Positions 1-7,640 of a stretch of DNA of 46,478 bases are shown here, piece after piece. Source of the stretch: Christensenella sp964592155. GTDB taxonomy: Bacteria; Bacillota; Clostridia; Christensenellales; Christensenellaceae. The first letter of the stretch is position 1; each line of letters begins with the position of its first letter. The notes beneath the pieces were generated by a model. It ran no database searches and was not told the DNA's origin. It was given only the letters and a program-made list of their open reading frames with translations. Where the stretch lies: positions 1 to 46,478 of the forward strand of contig CAZQDA010000012.1 in NCBI GenBank assembly GCA_964592155.1. The letters are read 5' to 3'. Both the position numbers and the translations under genes were made by a program.

Positions 1-98
1 TTTTGTGTGGTAAAGCTTTAAACAAGTCTCTCCCTCATTCGTGATATTTCTTGACTTTAATGAAAAATAAACATAAAATAAACCTAGGGAATTTCCCT

Positions 99-200
99 AA
101 AAACAAAATCGCGGCAGACCGACGTGTTACGAGCACGCCGGCCCTGCTCAGAAGGTGCTCACGCCACCCTCGAACAACCCCATAACGGGGCACCGCGACA
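99..200 (-). ncRNA. Putative small structured RNA of unknown family
   Basis: Read on the minus strand, a strong promoter (207-235) is followed by about 100 nt with no convincing ORF. The ends pair as TCGCGG (193-198) with CCGCGA (109-114), and the 3' side runs straight into a T-rich tail (about 99-108). Inside are a CCCC/GGGG hairpin and a GAGCAC/GTGCTC stem. This is the layout of an independently transcribed small RNA. The SRP RNA apical signature and the tmRNA and RNase P cores are not visible, so I cannot assign a family. Its existence is inferred from promoter, fold and terminator only. Confidence 0.45.
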
Positions 201-206
201 AGTATC

Positions 207-235
207 ATTATACAATCTTCATGATTGTAGTGCAA
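207..235 (-). promoter_or_regulatory. Sigma-A promoter driving the putative small RNA
   Basis: On the minus strand TTGCAC (230-235) and TATAAT (207-212) are separated by exactly 17 bp. Transcription would start near 200, at the 5' end of the folded RNA. Confidence 0.6.
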
Positions 236-244
236 CGATATTTT

Positions 245-298
245 AACGCGCGAGGGTACGAAGGCTTTTTAGCCTTGCACCCCGCGCGTTTTTGTATA
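245..298 (+). terminator. Long hairpin followed by T-run
   Basis: The arms ACGCGCG and CGCGCGT enclose a second stem AGGCT/AGCCT, and TTTTT follows on the plus strand. It has the form of an intrinsic terminator, but no plus-strand gene is visible upstream. It may belong to a gene left of the window or act as a leader attenuator for the gene starting at 379. Confidence 0.45.
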
Positions 299-378
299 TG
301 GGAAATTCCCAACCATTCGGGGAGGGGGAATTGGGCCTTTTGCACGCGGGCTCGGTTCCCTGCCCATAAAAAAGGTGG

Positions 379-1014
379 TTGGGAATTTTGGATACTGGAA
401 GAATGGTAACAACCGAAAATCAGCCTTCGTTGCGCGGTCTTTTCCAAGAAATCGGCCAGCTTCGCAGGGAGTGCGGCGCATATGCCATCGACTATTTCAC
501 CGACCGGTTTCTCGAGGGCATCAACGCGCTGGAGCTGCTGCAAGCGTCGGCGGCGGGGTATCGCGCGGGCGGGAAGCTATATCACATCAGCGAGGGGCTG
601 GTGTGCGGGGCAATCGGCAGGGAAGAACTGAAGTATTTCGACGAGGCACAGCCCATCCTTGCATCCATGCTGCTCGAGCACGACAGGGAAAAGAAAACGG
701 CGATGCTGTACGCGGAGCTTGCGGACACATTTTTGACCGAAGAAAGCAGGGCGTATTACGCGGAATATCTTGCCACGCAGGGCGCGTGGACGGAAACGGA
801 AAAGACATATCACAAAATGAAAAGAACGATCGGCAGGGAAAATTCGGCACGGCTGCTGGAAAAGCTGTGCGGGGTATTCCGCTATATGCCGCTGATGCAG
901 GCATATCAGCAGGGATTCTTTGAGAGCGCGGCATGCAGGCTGCGCTGCACAGACAAAGAGACGGGCATGCAGGTGTGGCGCGAATGGTGCATACGGCTTG
1001 CGAGCGAAGGATAA
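379..1014 (+). CDS. Hypothetical protein, helix-rich, about 205-211 aa
   Basis: I do not recognise this family. The product is soluble, without signal peptide or membrane segment, and is rich in Leu, Ala, Glu and Arg with a helical pattern throughout. It has scattered cysteines (for example near the middle and close to the C-terminus) but no metal-type CxxC pair. The TTG start at 379 lies only a few bases after AGGTGG. An ATG at 403 would give a 203-residue protein but has a poorer ribosome site. It is a single gene: the next gene is convergent and shares a terminator region. Coding is supported by length, frame-consistent composition and lack of a better reading frame. Function is unknown. 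Confidence 0.6.
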   Translation: MGILDTGRMVTTENQPSLRGLFQEIGQLRRECGAYAIDYFTDRFLEGINALELLQASAAGYRAGGKLYHISEGLVCGAIGREELKYFDEAQPILASMLLEHDREKKTAMLYAELADTFLTEESRAYYAEYLATQGAWTETEKTYHKMKRTIGRENSARLLEKLCGVFRYMPLMQAYQQGFFESAACRLRCTDKETGMQVWREWCIRLASEG

Positions 1015-1033
1015 ACTAGGGCGCAAAGCGGCA

Positions 1034-1066
1034 TAAAAAAAGTGCGGAGGATGTTTCCACCGCACT
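1034..1066 (-). terminator. Intrinsic terminator of the katA/DUF2871 genes
   Basis: AGTGCGG (1041-1047) pairs with CCGCACT (1060-1066). On the minus strand the hairpin is followed by seven T residues, just past the DUF2871 stop codon. The plus-strand tail is weaker, so it mainly serves the minus genes. Confidence 0.75.
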
Positions 1067-1077
1067 CTTTCGATTCC

Positions 1078-1494
1078 TCATTCTTTCTGTTCGGATACCC
1101 GTTCAAAAAAGATGAGGAACAGCAGGATAAGCCCCACAGCAATGAGAATGTGTCCCACGCCGGCGATTCCTGCCATCATGGCGCTCGAGGTGCCGCCCTG
1201 CACCTGCATAATTCCCTTGATGAGCATCATGACCACGGCGATCACGATTCCCACATTGTAGGTGACTAGAAACGGTTTCCATTTTTTGCTGGCTGAAATC
1301 TGGAATAATTTTTCAAACAGCACCAGCAGCAGGAACAGGAGAACGCCGAGCATAAGCAGGTGCGCGTGGACAAAGCCAAGGGAGGTTGTGCCTGTAAAGT
1401 TATTAAACTTTGTGAACTCCCTGAAAAACACGCCGCCCGCAAGCGCGGCAAAGAGATAAATAAACGAGATTTTCAACAGCTTTTTCATCATCAT
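1078..1494 (-). CDS. DUF2871 family small membrane protein
   Basis: The product is a 138-aa polytopic membrane protein with about four hydrophobic segments (roughly residues 8-25, 43-62, 77-95 and 108-130). The FYREF-like N-terminal block (here FFREFTKFNNFTG) and the conserved HAHLLMLG segment in TM2 match DUF2871 proteins of Firmicutes. The two histidines could bind a metal or heme; that is inference. The biochemical role of the family is not known to me. It lies downstream of catalase in the same direction, with about 70 bp between them, and could be co-transcribed. MMMKK allows alternative starts a few codons apart; the first is used. Confidence 0.75.
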   Translation of the reverse strand: MMMKKLLKISFIYLFAALAGGVFFREFTKFNNFTGTTSLGFVHAHLLMLGVLLFLLLVLFEKLFQISASKKWKPFLVTYNVGIVIAVVMMLIKGIMQVQGGTSSAMMAGIAGVGHILIAVGLILLFLIFFERVSEQKE

Positions 1495-1566
1495 ACCCTC
1501 TTAAATCAATATATTTGTGGCCTGATCCGCGGGATCAAAGCCATGTTGCCAAAACAAAATGCGGCC

Positions 1567-3078
1567 TTAAAGGGTCGCGGCGACCCGCTCTTCTTGCGTC
1601 ATGTCCGCAAGCTTTGCCACGCGCCCAAGATCGAGCTGCAGCTCCTTTGCGATGCGCGCGCCATAGTCTTTGTCCGCCTTATAGAAAAGCGCGGTCTGGC
1701 GATATTGCAGGCTTTGCTTTGCATTGCAAAGATGCCCCGTAATATTGCTGATCAGATGCGCCTTGCCCTCGTCGTCCAGAACCCGTCTATATAGCTCGCC
1801 GGGCTGGATGAAATCAACATCCTCCGTGGGGCGCGTGTGCCTGTCGATGACCGCCTGCACCTCGATGGCGGGGGGCGCAAACGAAAGATCAGGCTGCGGC
1901 GTGCCGGACACGGTGTTGGGATAATAGTTGGGGCCGCCTCCGCCGTTTCCGTCCACATTCATAGCGCCGTCACGTTCATAATGCTGCGCTGCGGCGTGCT
2001 TGGGCGAGTTGACGCTGATCTGGTGGTGGTTCGCCCCCAGACGGTAACGGTGCGCGTCCTCATACGCAAACAGCCTGCCCTGCAAAAGCTTGTCGGGCGA
2101 CGCGCCAATGCCCGGAACGAGCGCGCTGGGCGCAAACGCGGCTTGCTCCACCTCCGCGAAATAGTTTTCGGGATTGCGGTTTAAGACCATCTTTCCAAGC
2201 GGAATCAGCGGGAAATCGGCGTGATACCATACCTTTGTCACGTCGAACGGATCAAAGCGGTATTCCTTTGCCTGCTCGGGCGTCATGATCTGCACAAACA
2301 CATTCCACGACGGATCATCGCCGCGCGCGATTGCGTCAAAAAGATCGCGGGTGGCGTGGTTGGGGTCTTTTGCCTTGATTTGCTCGGCCTCCTGCGCGGT
2401 TAAGGTACGGTTGCCCTGATTTGTTTTAAAGTGATACTTGACCCACACATATTCGTTCTTTTCGTTATACCACATATAGGTGTGGCTGGAATGCCCGTCC
2501 ATGTGCCTGTAATCCTGCGGCGTTCCGCGGTCTGAAAACAGGATGGTCGCCTGATGCAGCGATTCGGGCGTGAGGGACATAAAATCCCAGAACGCGTCCG
2601 GATTGGGCAGGTTGGTCTTGGGGTCGCGCTTTTGCGTGTGGATAAAGTCGGGAAACTTGATCGCGTCGCGGATAAAGAAGACAGGCGTATTGTTGCCCAC
2701 CATGTCATAGTTGCCTTCCTGCGTATAGAATTTCACGGCAAATCCGCGCGGGTCGCGCTCCGCGTCCGCCGAGCCGCGCTCGCCGCCCACGGTGGAGAAG
2801 CGCACAAACACTTCCGTTTGCTTGCCCACCTCCGAAAGAAACGCTGCGCGCGTATAAGAAGACAGATCGTTTGTTACCTCAAAATAGCCGCCCGCACCCG
2901 CGCCTTTGGCGTGGACAACGCGTTCCGGAATGCGCTCGCGATTGAAGTGCGCAAGCTTTTCTACCAGATGCACATCCTGCATCATCGTGTAGCCTTCCTT
3001 TGCGCCTGTTGTTTGGGACGCCTGATCATTTGCTACGGGAATGCCATAGGCTGTGGTCATTTTTTTTTCCTGATCCAT
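1567..3078 (-). CDS. katA: Catalase, monofunctional heme type
   Basis: The enzyme disproportionates hydrogen peroxide to water and oxygen in the cytoplasm. The 503-aa length fits small-subunit (clade 3) catalases. Distal-side catalytic residues are visible as His56 (RVVHAKGAGAGGYF) and Asn129 (MVGNNTPVFFIRD). The proximal heme ligand is Tyr339 in RLFAYEDAHRYRLG. The start ATG has a good site (AAAGGAAGG); a second ATG at codon 7 is possible. A PerR-like box and AT-rich promoter region lie upstream, consistent with peroxide induction. A full-length, apparently intact catalase is notable in what otherwise looks like an anaerobe and suggests aerotolerance. Confidence 0.96.
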   Translation of the reverse strand: MDQEKKMTTAYGIPVANDQASQTTGAKEGYTMMQDVHLVEKLAHFNRERIPERVVHAKGAGAGGYFEVTNDLSSYTRAAFLSEVGKQTEVFVRFSTVGGERGSADAERDPRGFAVKFYTQEGNYDMVGNNTPVFFIRDAIKFPDFIHTQKRDPKTNLPNPDAFWDFMSLTPESLHQATILFSDRGTPQDYRHMDGHSSHTYMWYNEKNEYVWVKYHFKTNQGNRTLTAQEAEQIKAKDPNHATRDLFDAIARGDDPSWNVFVQIMTPEQAKEYRFDPFDVTKVWYHADFPLIPLGKMVLNRNPENYFAEVEQAAFAPSALVPGIGASPDKLLQGRLFAYEDAHRYRLGANHHQISVNSPKHAAAQHYERDGAMNVDGNGGGGPNYYPNTVSGTPQPDLSFAPPAIEVQAVIDRHTRPTEDVDFIQPGELYRRVLDDEGKAHLISNITGHLCNAKQSLQYRQTALFYKADKDYGARIAKELQLDLGRVAKLADMTQEERVAATL

Positions 3079-3126
3079 GAGAAACCTTCCTTTCTAAAAA
3101 AGATAAAAACTTTAAGAATGTCAAAA

Positions 3127-3141
3127 TTTTAATGATAATAT
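3127..3141. promoter_or_regulatory. PerR-box-like operator upstream of catalase
   Basis: TTTTAATGATAATAT matches the PerR consensus TTATAATnATTATAA at 11 of 14 defined positions. It lies about 50 bp upstream of the catalase start, where peroxide-responsive PerR usually represses katA. The region is very AT-rich, so chance similarity is possible. Confidence 0.45.
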
Positions 3142-3196
3142 TAAGATACCCTTTTAATGAAAATTTAGACATTTTTATGAATAATTCCCGTTTGAG

Positions 3197-3225
3197 TTGA
3201 AAAAAAACACGAAACTTACTATAAT
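3197..3225 (+). promoter_or_regulatory. Sigma-A promoter of the cyclase-tsaD operon
   Basis: TTGAAA (3197-3202) and TATAAT (3220-3225) are 17 bp apart. The -35 box coincides with the upstream-most TTG codon of the cyclase frame, so transcription would begin near 3232 and translation must start further downstream. Confidence 0.65.
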
Positions 3226-3298
3226 ATATAATACGGAAGATGATGGGCGCGGCGGTGGGGCGTTATGGCCAAAACCGTTGCAGGACTTGAATTATGAG

Positions 3299-3865
3299 GT
3301 GTTTAAAATTAAGATTATAGATATTACCCGCGAATTAAACGCGGAGACGAAAGTGTATGAGGGAGACCCGCACGTGCGTCTGGAATGTTTTTATACAGTG
3401 GAAAACTATGGATATTCCGTGACAAAGCTTTCGATGGGGTCTCACAGCGGGACACATCTTGACGCGCCATCGCATGTGCTAAGCGGCGCGCGCACAACCA
3501 AAGACATCCCATTAAACGAATTGGTGGGGGAGTGTCTGGTGGTGGATCAAAAGGATTTTAAAGTTCCAAGCGGAACCAGAAAAATTTTGTTAAAGGGCTC
3601 ACAGGACGCGCCCGGAAAATTGACGGAAAAAAGCGCCCGCAAGCTTGTAGATGCGGGAGTGCGGCTCATTGGCACGGACGCGCTTTCCATCGGCGGCGAC
3701 GAAGTGCATCAGATTCTGCTTTCCGAGGGCGTGGTGGTGCTGGAGTCGCTTTATCTTGACAAAGTGCAGGCAGGCGAATATTTTTTGTGCGCCCTTCCCC
3801 TCAAGATCGATACGGACGGATCGCCAATCCGCGCATGCCTGATTGAGAATAAGGGAGAAGAATGA
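3299..3865 (+). CDS. Cyclase family protein (kynurenine formamidase-like hydrolase)
   Basis: This is a metal-dependent hydrolase of the cyclase/arylformamidase fold. The signature metal motif HSGTHLDAPSH is intact (about residues 50-60 of the short form), and the body begins with the typical IDITREL strand. The frame is open from a TTG at 3197, but that codon is inside the promoter. I therefore prefer the GTG at 3299, which places the conserved strand at the N-terminus; the ribosome site is mediocre (AGGA 13 bp upstream). No tryptophan-catabolism gene is nearby, so the substrate is unknown. The stop codon overlaps the next start (ATGA), indicating an operon with the DUF1461 gene and tsaD. Confidence 0.85.
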   Translation: MFKIKIIDITRELNAETKVYEGDPHVRLECFYTVENYGYSVTKLSMGSHSGTHLDAPSHVLSGARTTKDIPLNELVGECLVVDQKDFKVPSGTRKILLKGSQDAPGKLTEKSARKLVDAGVRLIGTDALSIGGDEVHQILLSEGVVVLESLYLDKVQAGEYFLCALPLKIDTDGSPIRACLIENKGEE

Positions 3866-4584
3866 GCGATATTGCAGCCTCAAAAGAAAACATGATATGG
3901 GTTCGGCTTTGCGTTGCTTTGGCGACGGTGCTGCTCGTTTTTTCGATTGCGGTTGCGTGTATTGCAGTGATTGCTTTTGATCACGATTTTTATAAAACGG
4001 AATATAGCAAAATGAATACGGCAGCGTATGTGGGAGTTTCCGGCGAAAGCCTGGAGGCGGCGACCGATACGCTGCTTGATTATTTGCAGGATAAAACGCC
4101 CTCGCTTGACTTGAAAGTACAGATAAACGGTCAGCAGGAGGAATATTATACCCAGCGCGAAAAAGATCACATGGTGGATGTGAAGGCGTTATACCAAAAT
4201 GCGGTGTCCTTTATGACGGCGGGCTTCTGCGCGGCGGGCGTGCTGCTTGCAGGGTGCTTTATCGCCAAAAGACGCAGGGCGCTTGCAAGCGCGATGCAGA
4301 CCTATTTTTGGGCGGCGGTGGGCGTACTCGCGTTTTTTGCGGTGGTCGCGGTGTGGGCGGCGATGGACTTTAACCTGTTTTGGGTCAGCTTCCATCACGT
4401 GTTTTTCACCAATGATTTATGGATGCTGGATCCCGCTGTTTCAAGGATGATCAGGATGTTTGAGCAGGACTTTTTTGCGGACATGGTCGCCAAAATACTG
4501 GCGTGGTTCCTCGCGATTGTGTGCGGCAGCGCGGCAGCGGCGGGGATTGCTTATCAAAGGATGAAAAAGAATGGAAGACGTTAG
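3862..4584 (+). CDS. DUF1461/TIGR01906 family integral membrane protein
   Basis: A 240-aa membrane protein with four predicted TM segments (about residues 15-38, 112-133, 147-168 and 214-232). The long extracytoplasmic loop after TM1 ends in the conserved HMVDVK motif. The second half carries the family hallmark FHHVFF followed by NDLWMLDP and the EQDFF segment. These match TIGR01906 proteins of Firmicutes, whose function is not established. It overlaps the upstream cyclase by 4 nt and tsaD by 14 nt, so translation is probably coupled. Confidence 0.85.
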   Translation: MSDIAASKENMIWVRLCVALATVLLVFSIAVACIAVIAFDHDFYKTEYSKMNTAAYVGVSGESLEAATDTLLDYLQDKTPSLDLKVQINGQQEEYYTQREKDHMVDVKALYQNAVSFMTAGFCAAGVLLAGCFIAKRRRALASAMQTYFWAAVGVLAFFAVVAVWAAMDFNLFWVSFHHVFFTNDLWMLDPAVSRMIRMFEQDFFADMVAKILAWFLAIVCGSAAAAGIAYQRMKKNGRR

Positions 4585-5584
4585 AATACTGGCAATCGAG
4601 ACATCTTGCGATGAAACGGCGGCGGCAGTTGTGAAAAACGGGCGGGAGATCATTTCTCAGTCTCTTTATTCGCAAATCGATATCCACAAGGAATATGGCG
4701 GGGTTGTGCCGGAGCTTGCCTCACGCAACCACATCGAAAAGCTTCCTGTAGTGGTGGAGGCTGCGGTTGCTGATGCGGGCGGTTTTGACGCAATCGACGC
4801 GATTGCCGTCACGAACGGGCCGGGGCTTGTGGGCGCTCTTTTAACAGGCGTTTCTTATGCAAAGGGGCTTGCCTATGTGCTGAATAAGCCGCTGATTCCC
4901 GTACACCACATTGCGGGGCACATTTGCGCGAATTATGTTTCCCACAAAGAATTGGCACCGCCGTTTTTGTGCCTTGTCGTTTCGGGCGGGCATACGCAAA
5001 TTGTGCTTGCAAAAGATTATACGGCTTATCAAATTTTGGGCAAGACGCGCGACGACGCGGCAGGCGAAGCAATTGACAAGGTGGCGCGCGTGTTGGGGCT
5101 TGCGTATCCCGGCGGGCCGAATTTACAGGAGCTTGCAAAGCAGGGTGATGAAAACAAGTACAGCTTTCCACGAAGCTTCCGCGGAGAAGACCATTTGGAT
5201 TTTTCGTTCAGTGGGCTGAAAACTGCTGTCATCAATTTGCTGCACAGGTTTGAGCAGACAGGGGAACGCTATCAAAAAGAGGATGTTGCGGCTTCTTTTT
5301 TAAAAAATGTTGCGGACACGCTCGTGAAAAACACGTTTGAGGCGGCAAAGAGGACGCAGGCGGATATGATCGCAGTTGCGGGCGGGGTTTCCGCCAACGA
5401 GCAGATTCGGGCCGCGTTTGTGGAGCGCGCGCAGCACGAGGGGATTGCGCTGTATTTTCCGCGCATGGAGTTTTGCACGGATAACGCGGTGATGATCGCT
5501 TCGTGCGCATATTATGAATACATGAAGGGGACGCGCGCGGGCAGGGAGCTCAATGCCGAGCCTGTGATGGAGCTTGGCACGTGA
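4571..5584 (+). CDS. tsaD: tRNA N6-threonylcarbamoyltransferase TsaD
   Basis: TsaD transfers the threonylcarbamoyl group from TC-AMP to A37 of tRNAs that read ANN codons, working with TsaB and TsaE in the cytoplasm. The 337-aa length is normal. The N-terminal ILAIETSCDETAAAVV block and the metal-binding HIAGH (His113 and His117) are present, as are the ATPase-fold motifs VSGGHTQ and AGGVSANEQIR. It is a single-copy essential gene in most bacteria. Here it sits between membrane-protein and cell-wall genes, overlapping both neighbours. The tsaB and tsaE partners are not in the window. Confidence 0.97.
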   Translation: MEDVRILAIETSCDETAAAVVKNGREIISQSLYSQIDIHKEYGGVVPELASRNHIEKLPVVVEAAVADAGGFDAIDAIAVTNGPGLVGALLTGVSYAKGLAYVLNKPLIPVHHIAGHICANYVSHKELAPPFLCLVVSGGHTQIVLAKDYTAYQILGKTRDDAAGEAIDKVARVLGLAYPGGPNLQELAKQGDENKYSFPRSFRGEDHLDFSFSGLKTAVINLLHRFEQTGERYQKEDVAASFLKNVADTLVKNTFEAAKRTQADMIAVAGGVSANEQIRAAFVERAQHEGIALYFPRMEFCTDNAVMIASCAYYEYMKGTRAGRELNAEPVMELGT

Positions 5585-5600
5585 AGTAAGGATTGTAGCA

Positions 5601-6311
5601 ATGCGTTTGAAAAAAGCATCGGTCATCATACTCGCCCTGCTGCTTCTGCTTATGGCGGCAGCCTGTGGGCAGCAAGACGGGAAAGCCGATTATTCGTCCG
5701 TTCGTCTCAAAGGAATGAAAATTGTGATCGATCCGGGGCATGGGGACACGGATGTGGGTACGATTGGTGTTTCTACAGGGCGTTACGAAAAAGAGGTTAA
5801 TCTTGAAATCGGCATGAAGCTGAAAAACGCGCTGGAGCAGGAGGGCGTTGCGGTTGTGATGACGAGGGAATCGGATGAGCCGATTGCAGCCGCAAATGAA
5901 ACGGACATTGCAAAGCGCAAGGAGGCCGACATGCAAACGCGCGAGCGGATCATTACCAATACGCAGGCGGATATGTATATCGGCGTTCATCAGAACAGCT
6001 TTGAAAACGAGGACGCGAGCGGGCCGCAGATTTTTTATCATACGGATTCAAACACTGGCGAAAAGCTTGCCAGATGTATCCAGCAGGCGATGAACGATGG
6101 GCTTGAAGTGAGAGAGCCGCGCAAGGTGAATAGTGGCAGATACCGGCTTCTAAAGCCCGGAAGCCAGCCGAGCGTGACGGTGGAATGCGGATTTTTCACC
6201 AATCCGGATGAGGAAAAAAAGCTGCAGGAAAGCGGCTATCAGGATCAAATTGTGGCAAGCGTGATAGACGGAATCAAATTTTTTGAATGGGAGCAAAGGA
6301 ATGCTGAATAA
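5601..6311 (+). CDS. N-acetylmuramoyl-L-alanine amidase lipoprotein, CwlD-like
   Basis: A zinc amidase of the Amidase_3 family that cuts the muramic acid to L-alanine bond of peptidoglycan. The ATG at 5601, after an AAGGA site, gives 236 aa with a lipoprotein signal ending LMAAAC (Cys22). An upstream start at 5574 would bury the signal peptide. Zinc ligands are visible as His47 (DPGHGD), a Glu in YEKEVN (about 62-64) and His129 (IGVHQNS). The catalytic Glu194 is in VECGFFTN. CwlD makes muramic lactam in spore cortex, and this length and domain plan resemble it; vegetative use is equally possible. It overlaps mrnC by 11 nt. Confidence 0.9.
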   Translation: MRLKKASVIILALLLLLMAAACGQQDGKADYSSVRLKGMKIVIDPGHGDTDVGTIGVSTGRYEKEVNLEIGMKLKNALEQEGVAVVMTRESDEPIAAANETDIAKRKEADMQTRERIITNTQADMYIGVHQNSFENEDASGPQIFYHTDSNTGEKLARCIQQAMNDGLEVREPRKVNSGRYRLLKPGSQPSVTVECGFFTNPDEEKKLQESGYQDQIVASVIDGIKFFEWEQRNAE

Positions 6312-6711
6312 TTTACAGGACGACTGCATTTTAAGCGAAGCAAAGGCGTCGCAAATGCCTCCGCTTACGCTTGCTTATATTGGAGACTGCATCTTTGATT
6401 TGTATGTGCGCGCCAAATATGTCTTGAACTGCGCCAAAAATGCCGGCAGGCTGCATTCCATGAGCATCCGGCTGGTGAACGCAAAGGCGCAGGCGGAGTT
6501 TGCCCACCTGTGGATGGAACGGTTTACCGAGCAGGAAAAAGAGATTTTTATGCGCGGGCGCAATGCCAAAAGTCCGTCCGCACCCAAAAACATGAGCATA
6601 GCGGATTACAAATATGCAACGGCCATCGAGGCGGTGGTGGGGTATCTTTACCTGACCGGTCAGGCGGAGCGCGTCAACGAAATGCTGGGCACGTTGGAGT
6701 TTGAGCTGTGA
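6301..6711 (+). CDS. mrnC: Mini-ribonuclease III
   Basis: Mini-III is a dimeric RNase III catalytic domain without a dsRNA-binding domain; it matures 23S rRNA ends in Firmicutes. The 136-aa product has the signature LAYIGDCIFDLYVRAKYV near residue 25 and the second conserved helix MSIADYKYATAIEAVVGYLYLTG, which carries the acidic metal ligands. The ATG at 6301 is preceded by GGGAGC and AAAGGA; a TTG six codons upstream lies inside the ribosome site and is rejected. It is the last gene of the operon, ending 33 bp before the next promoter. Confidence 0.93.
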   Translation: MLNNLQDDCILSEAKASQMPPLTLAYIGDCIFDLYVRAKYVLNCAKNAGRLHSMSIRLVNAKAQAEFAHLWMERFTEQEKEIFMRGRNAKSPSAPKNMSIADYKYATAIEAVVGYLYLTGQAERVNEMLGTLEFEL

Positions 6712-6744
6712 GAGCAATTTGATACAACTTTAATCAGGTTTCTT

Positions 6745-6773
6745 TTGCATTTTGAATTGGATTCCTGTATAAT
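6745..6773 (+). promoter_or_regulatory. Sigma-A promoter of the NlpC/P60 gene
   Basis: TTGCAT (6745-6750), a 17-bp spacer and a perfect TATAAT (6768-6773) lie about 33 bp upstream of the start codon. Confidence 0.7.
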
Positions 6774-6806
6774 AATACTAATTATATTTCGCTGGAGGAA
6801 CATTCC

Positions 6807-7529
6807 ATGAATGCTGTAAACGGCGTGCCGGTCAATTTAGCCGCAAATAACGCCGCTCAAAGCACGGTGACAAACGATAATACCGATGCAACAAAATTAT
6901 TCGCGCAGCTTCTTGCGCAGCAAATGGATAGCTCATTGCTTTCCCTTGCGGATTTTTCTTCGCAGGATGGGGAGGACGGCGGAAATTCCGATCAGCTATC
7001 CTATTTATCCATGCTTTCCATCATGGCGCAGATGATGGGTTCTGGGTCGGGGCAAGGGTCCACAGGGGCGCTTCCCGCAAACATGGCCTATGGAATGGGC
7101 GCGATGAACATGAATTCATCTGCGGCGGGCATGGTTGGCAGCGGCGCGGCACAAGCGGCGCTGACGCGCGTAGGCGATCCTTATTCTCAGGGCAAGCGCG
7201 GCACAGGCGATTATGTGGATTGCAGCTATTTGACCCAGTGGGCGTATTCCAAAACCGGAGTGTCGCTGCCGGGTACGGCGGCAACGCAGGCGCAATATTG
7301 CGCACAGAACGGATACACCATTCCGCAGCAGGATTTGCAGCAGGGAGACCTTGTTTTCTGGGAGAAAGCGGGTTGTGAGTGCGGGCGGTATGACGAAATT
7401 CATCACGTTGGTATTTATCTGGGTGACGGAAAAGTGGTGGAGGCCAGCTCGTCCAAGGGGCAGGTTGTGGTCAATGACCTGTGGGACGGCGGAAAATGGC
7501 AGATTGCGATGTGTGCGCGCCCTTATTGA
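6807..7529 (+). CDS. NlpC/P60 family peptidase without a signal peptide
   Basis: The C-terminal half (about 115-240) is an NlpC/P60 cysteine peptidase that cuts peptide stems of peptidoglycan. The catalytic Cys139 is in YVDCSYLTQW and the His199/200 pair in EIHHVGIYLG. The N-terminal 110 residues are low in complexity and rich in Met, Ser, Gly, Gln and Asn. They start without any hydrophobic export signal, unusual for a wall hydrolase. Ribosome site CTGGAGG fits the ATG. The N-terminal part includes a short amphipathic helix (ATKLFAQLLAQQ), a look shared with some flagellar or phage-associated muramidases, but I see no flagellar gene here. It has its own promoter and terminator. Confidence 0.85.
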   Translation: MNAVNGVPVNLAANNAAQSTVTNDNTDATKLFAQLLAQQMDSSLLSLADFSSQDGEDGGNSDQLSYLSMLSIMAQMMGSGSGQGSTGALPANMAYGMGAMNMNSSAAGMVGSGAAQAALTRVGDPYSQGKRGTGDYVDCSYLTQWAYSKTGVSLPGTAATQAQYCAQNGYTIPQQDLQQGDLVFWEKAGCECGRYDEIHHVGIYLGDGKVVEASSSKGQVVVNDLWDGGKWQIAMCARPY

Positions 7530-7553
7530 CGCGACAATCAAAAAAACAGATCG

Positions 7554-7584
7554 AACGGTGCAGATTTCTTTGCACCGTTTTTTT
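7554..7584 (+). terminator. Intrinsic terminator after the NlpC/P60 gene
   Basis: AACGGTGCA pairs with TGCACCGTT and is followed by seven T residues. Confidence 0.85.
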
Positions 7585-7640
7585 GATTTTCGACCTATTT
7601 TGCAAGGCGGATATGTTATGATAAAAACGAGGTGTTTATA

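Noticed and set aside
245..390. T-box or other leader for the gene at 379
   Set aside because: The T-box core (AGGGTGGNACCGCG) and specifier arrangement are not present, and the gene is not an aminoacyl-tRNA or amino-acid gene.
155..409. Plus-strand open frame in the 5' region
   Set aside because: It runs through the promoter, folded RNA and terminator-like hairpin, has no ribosome site and an unnatural composition.
1567..3078. Long open frames opposite catalase
   Set aside because: They are shadows of the high-GC third positions of katA, with no ribosome sites or recognisable domains.
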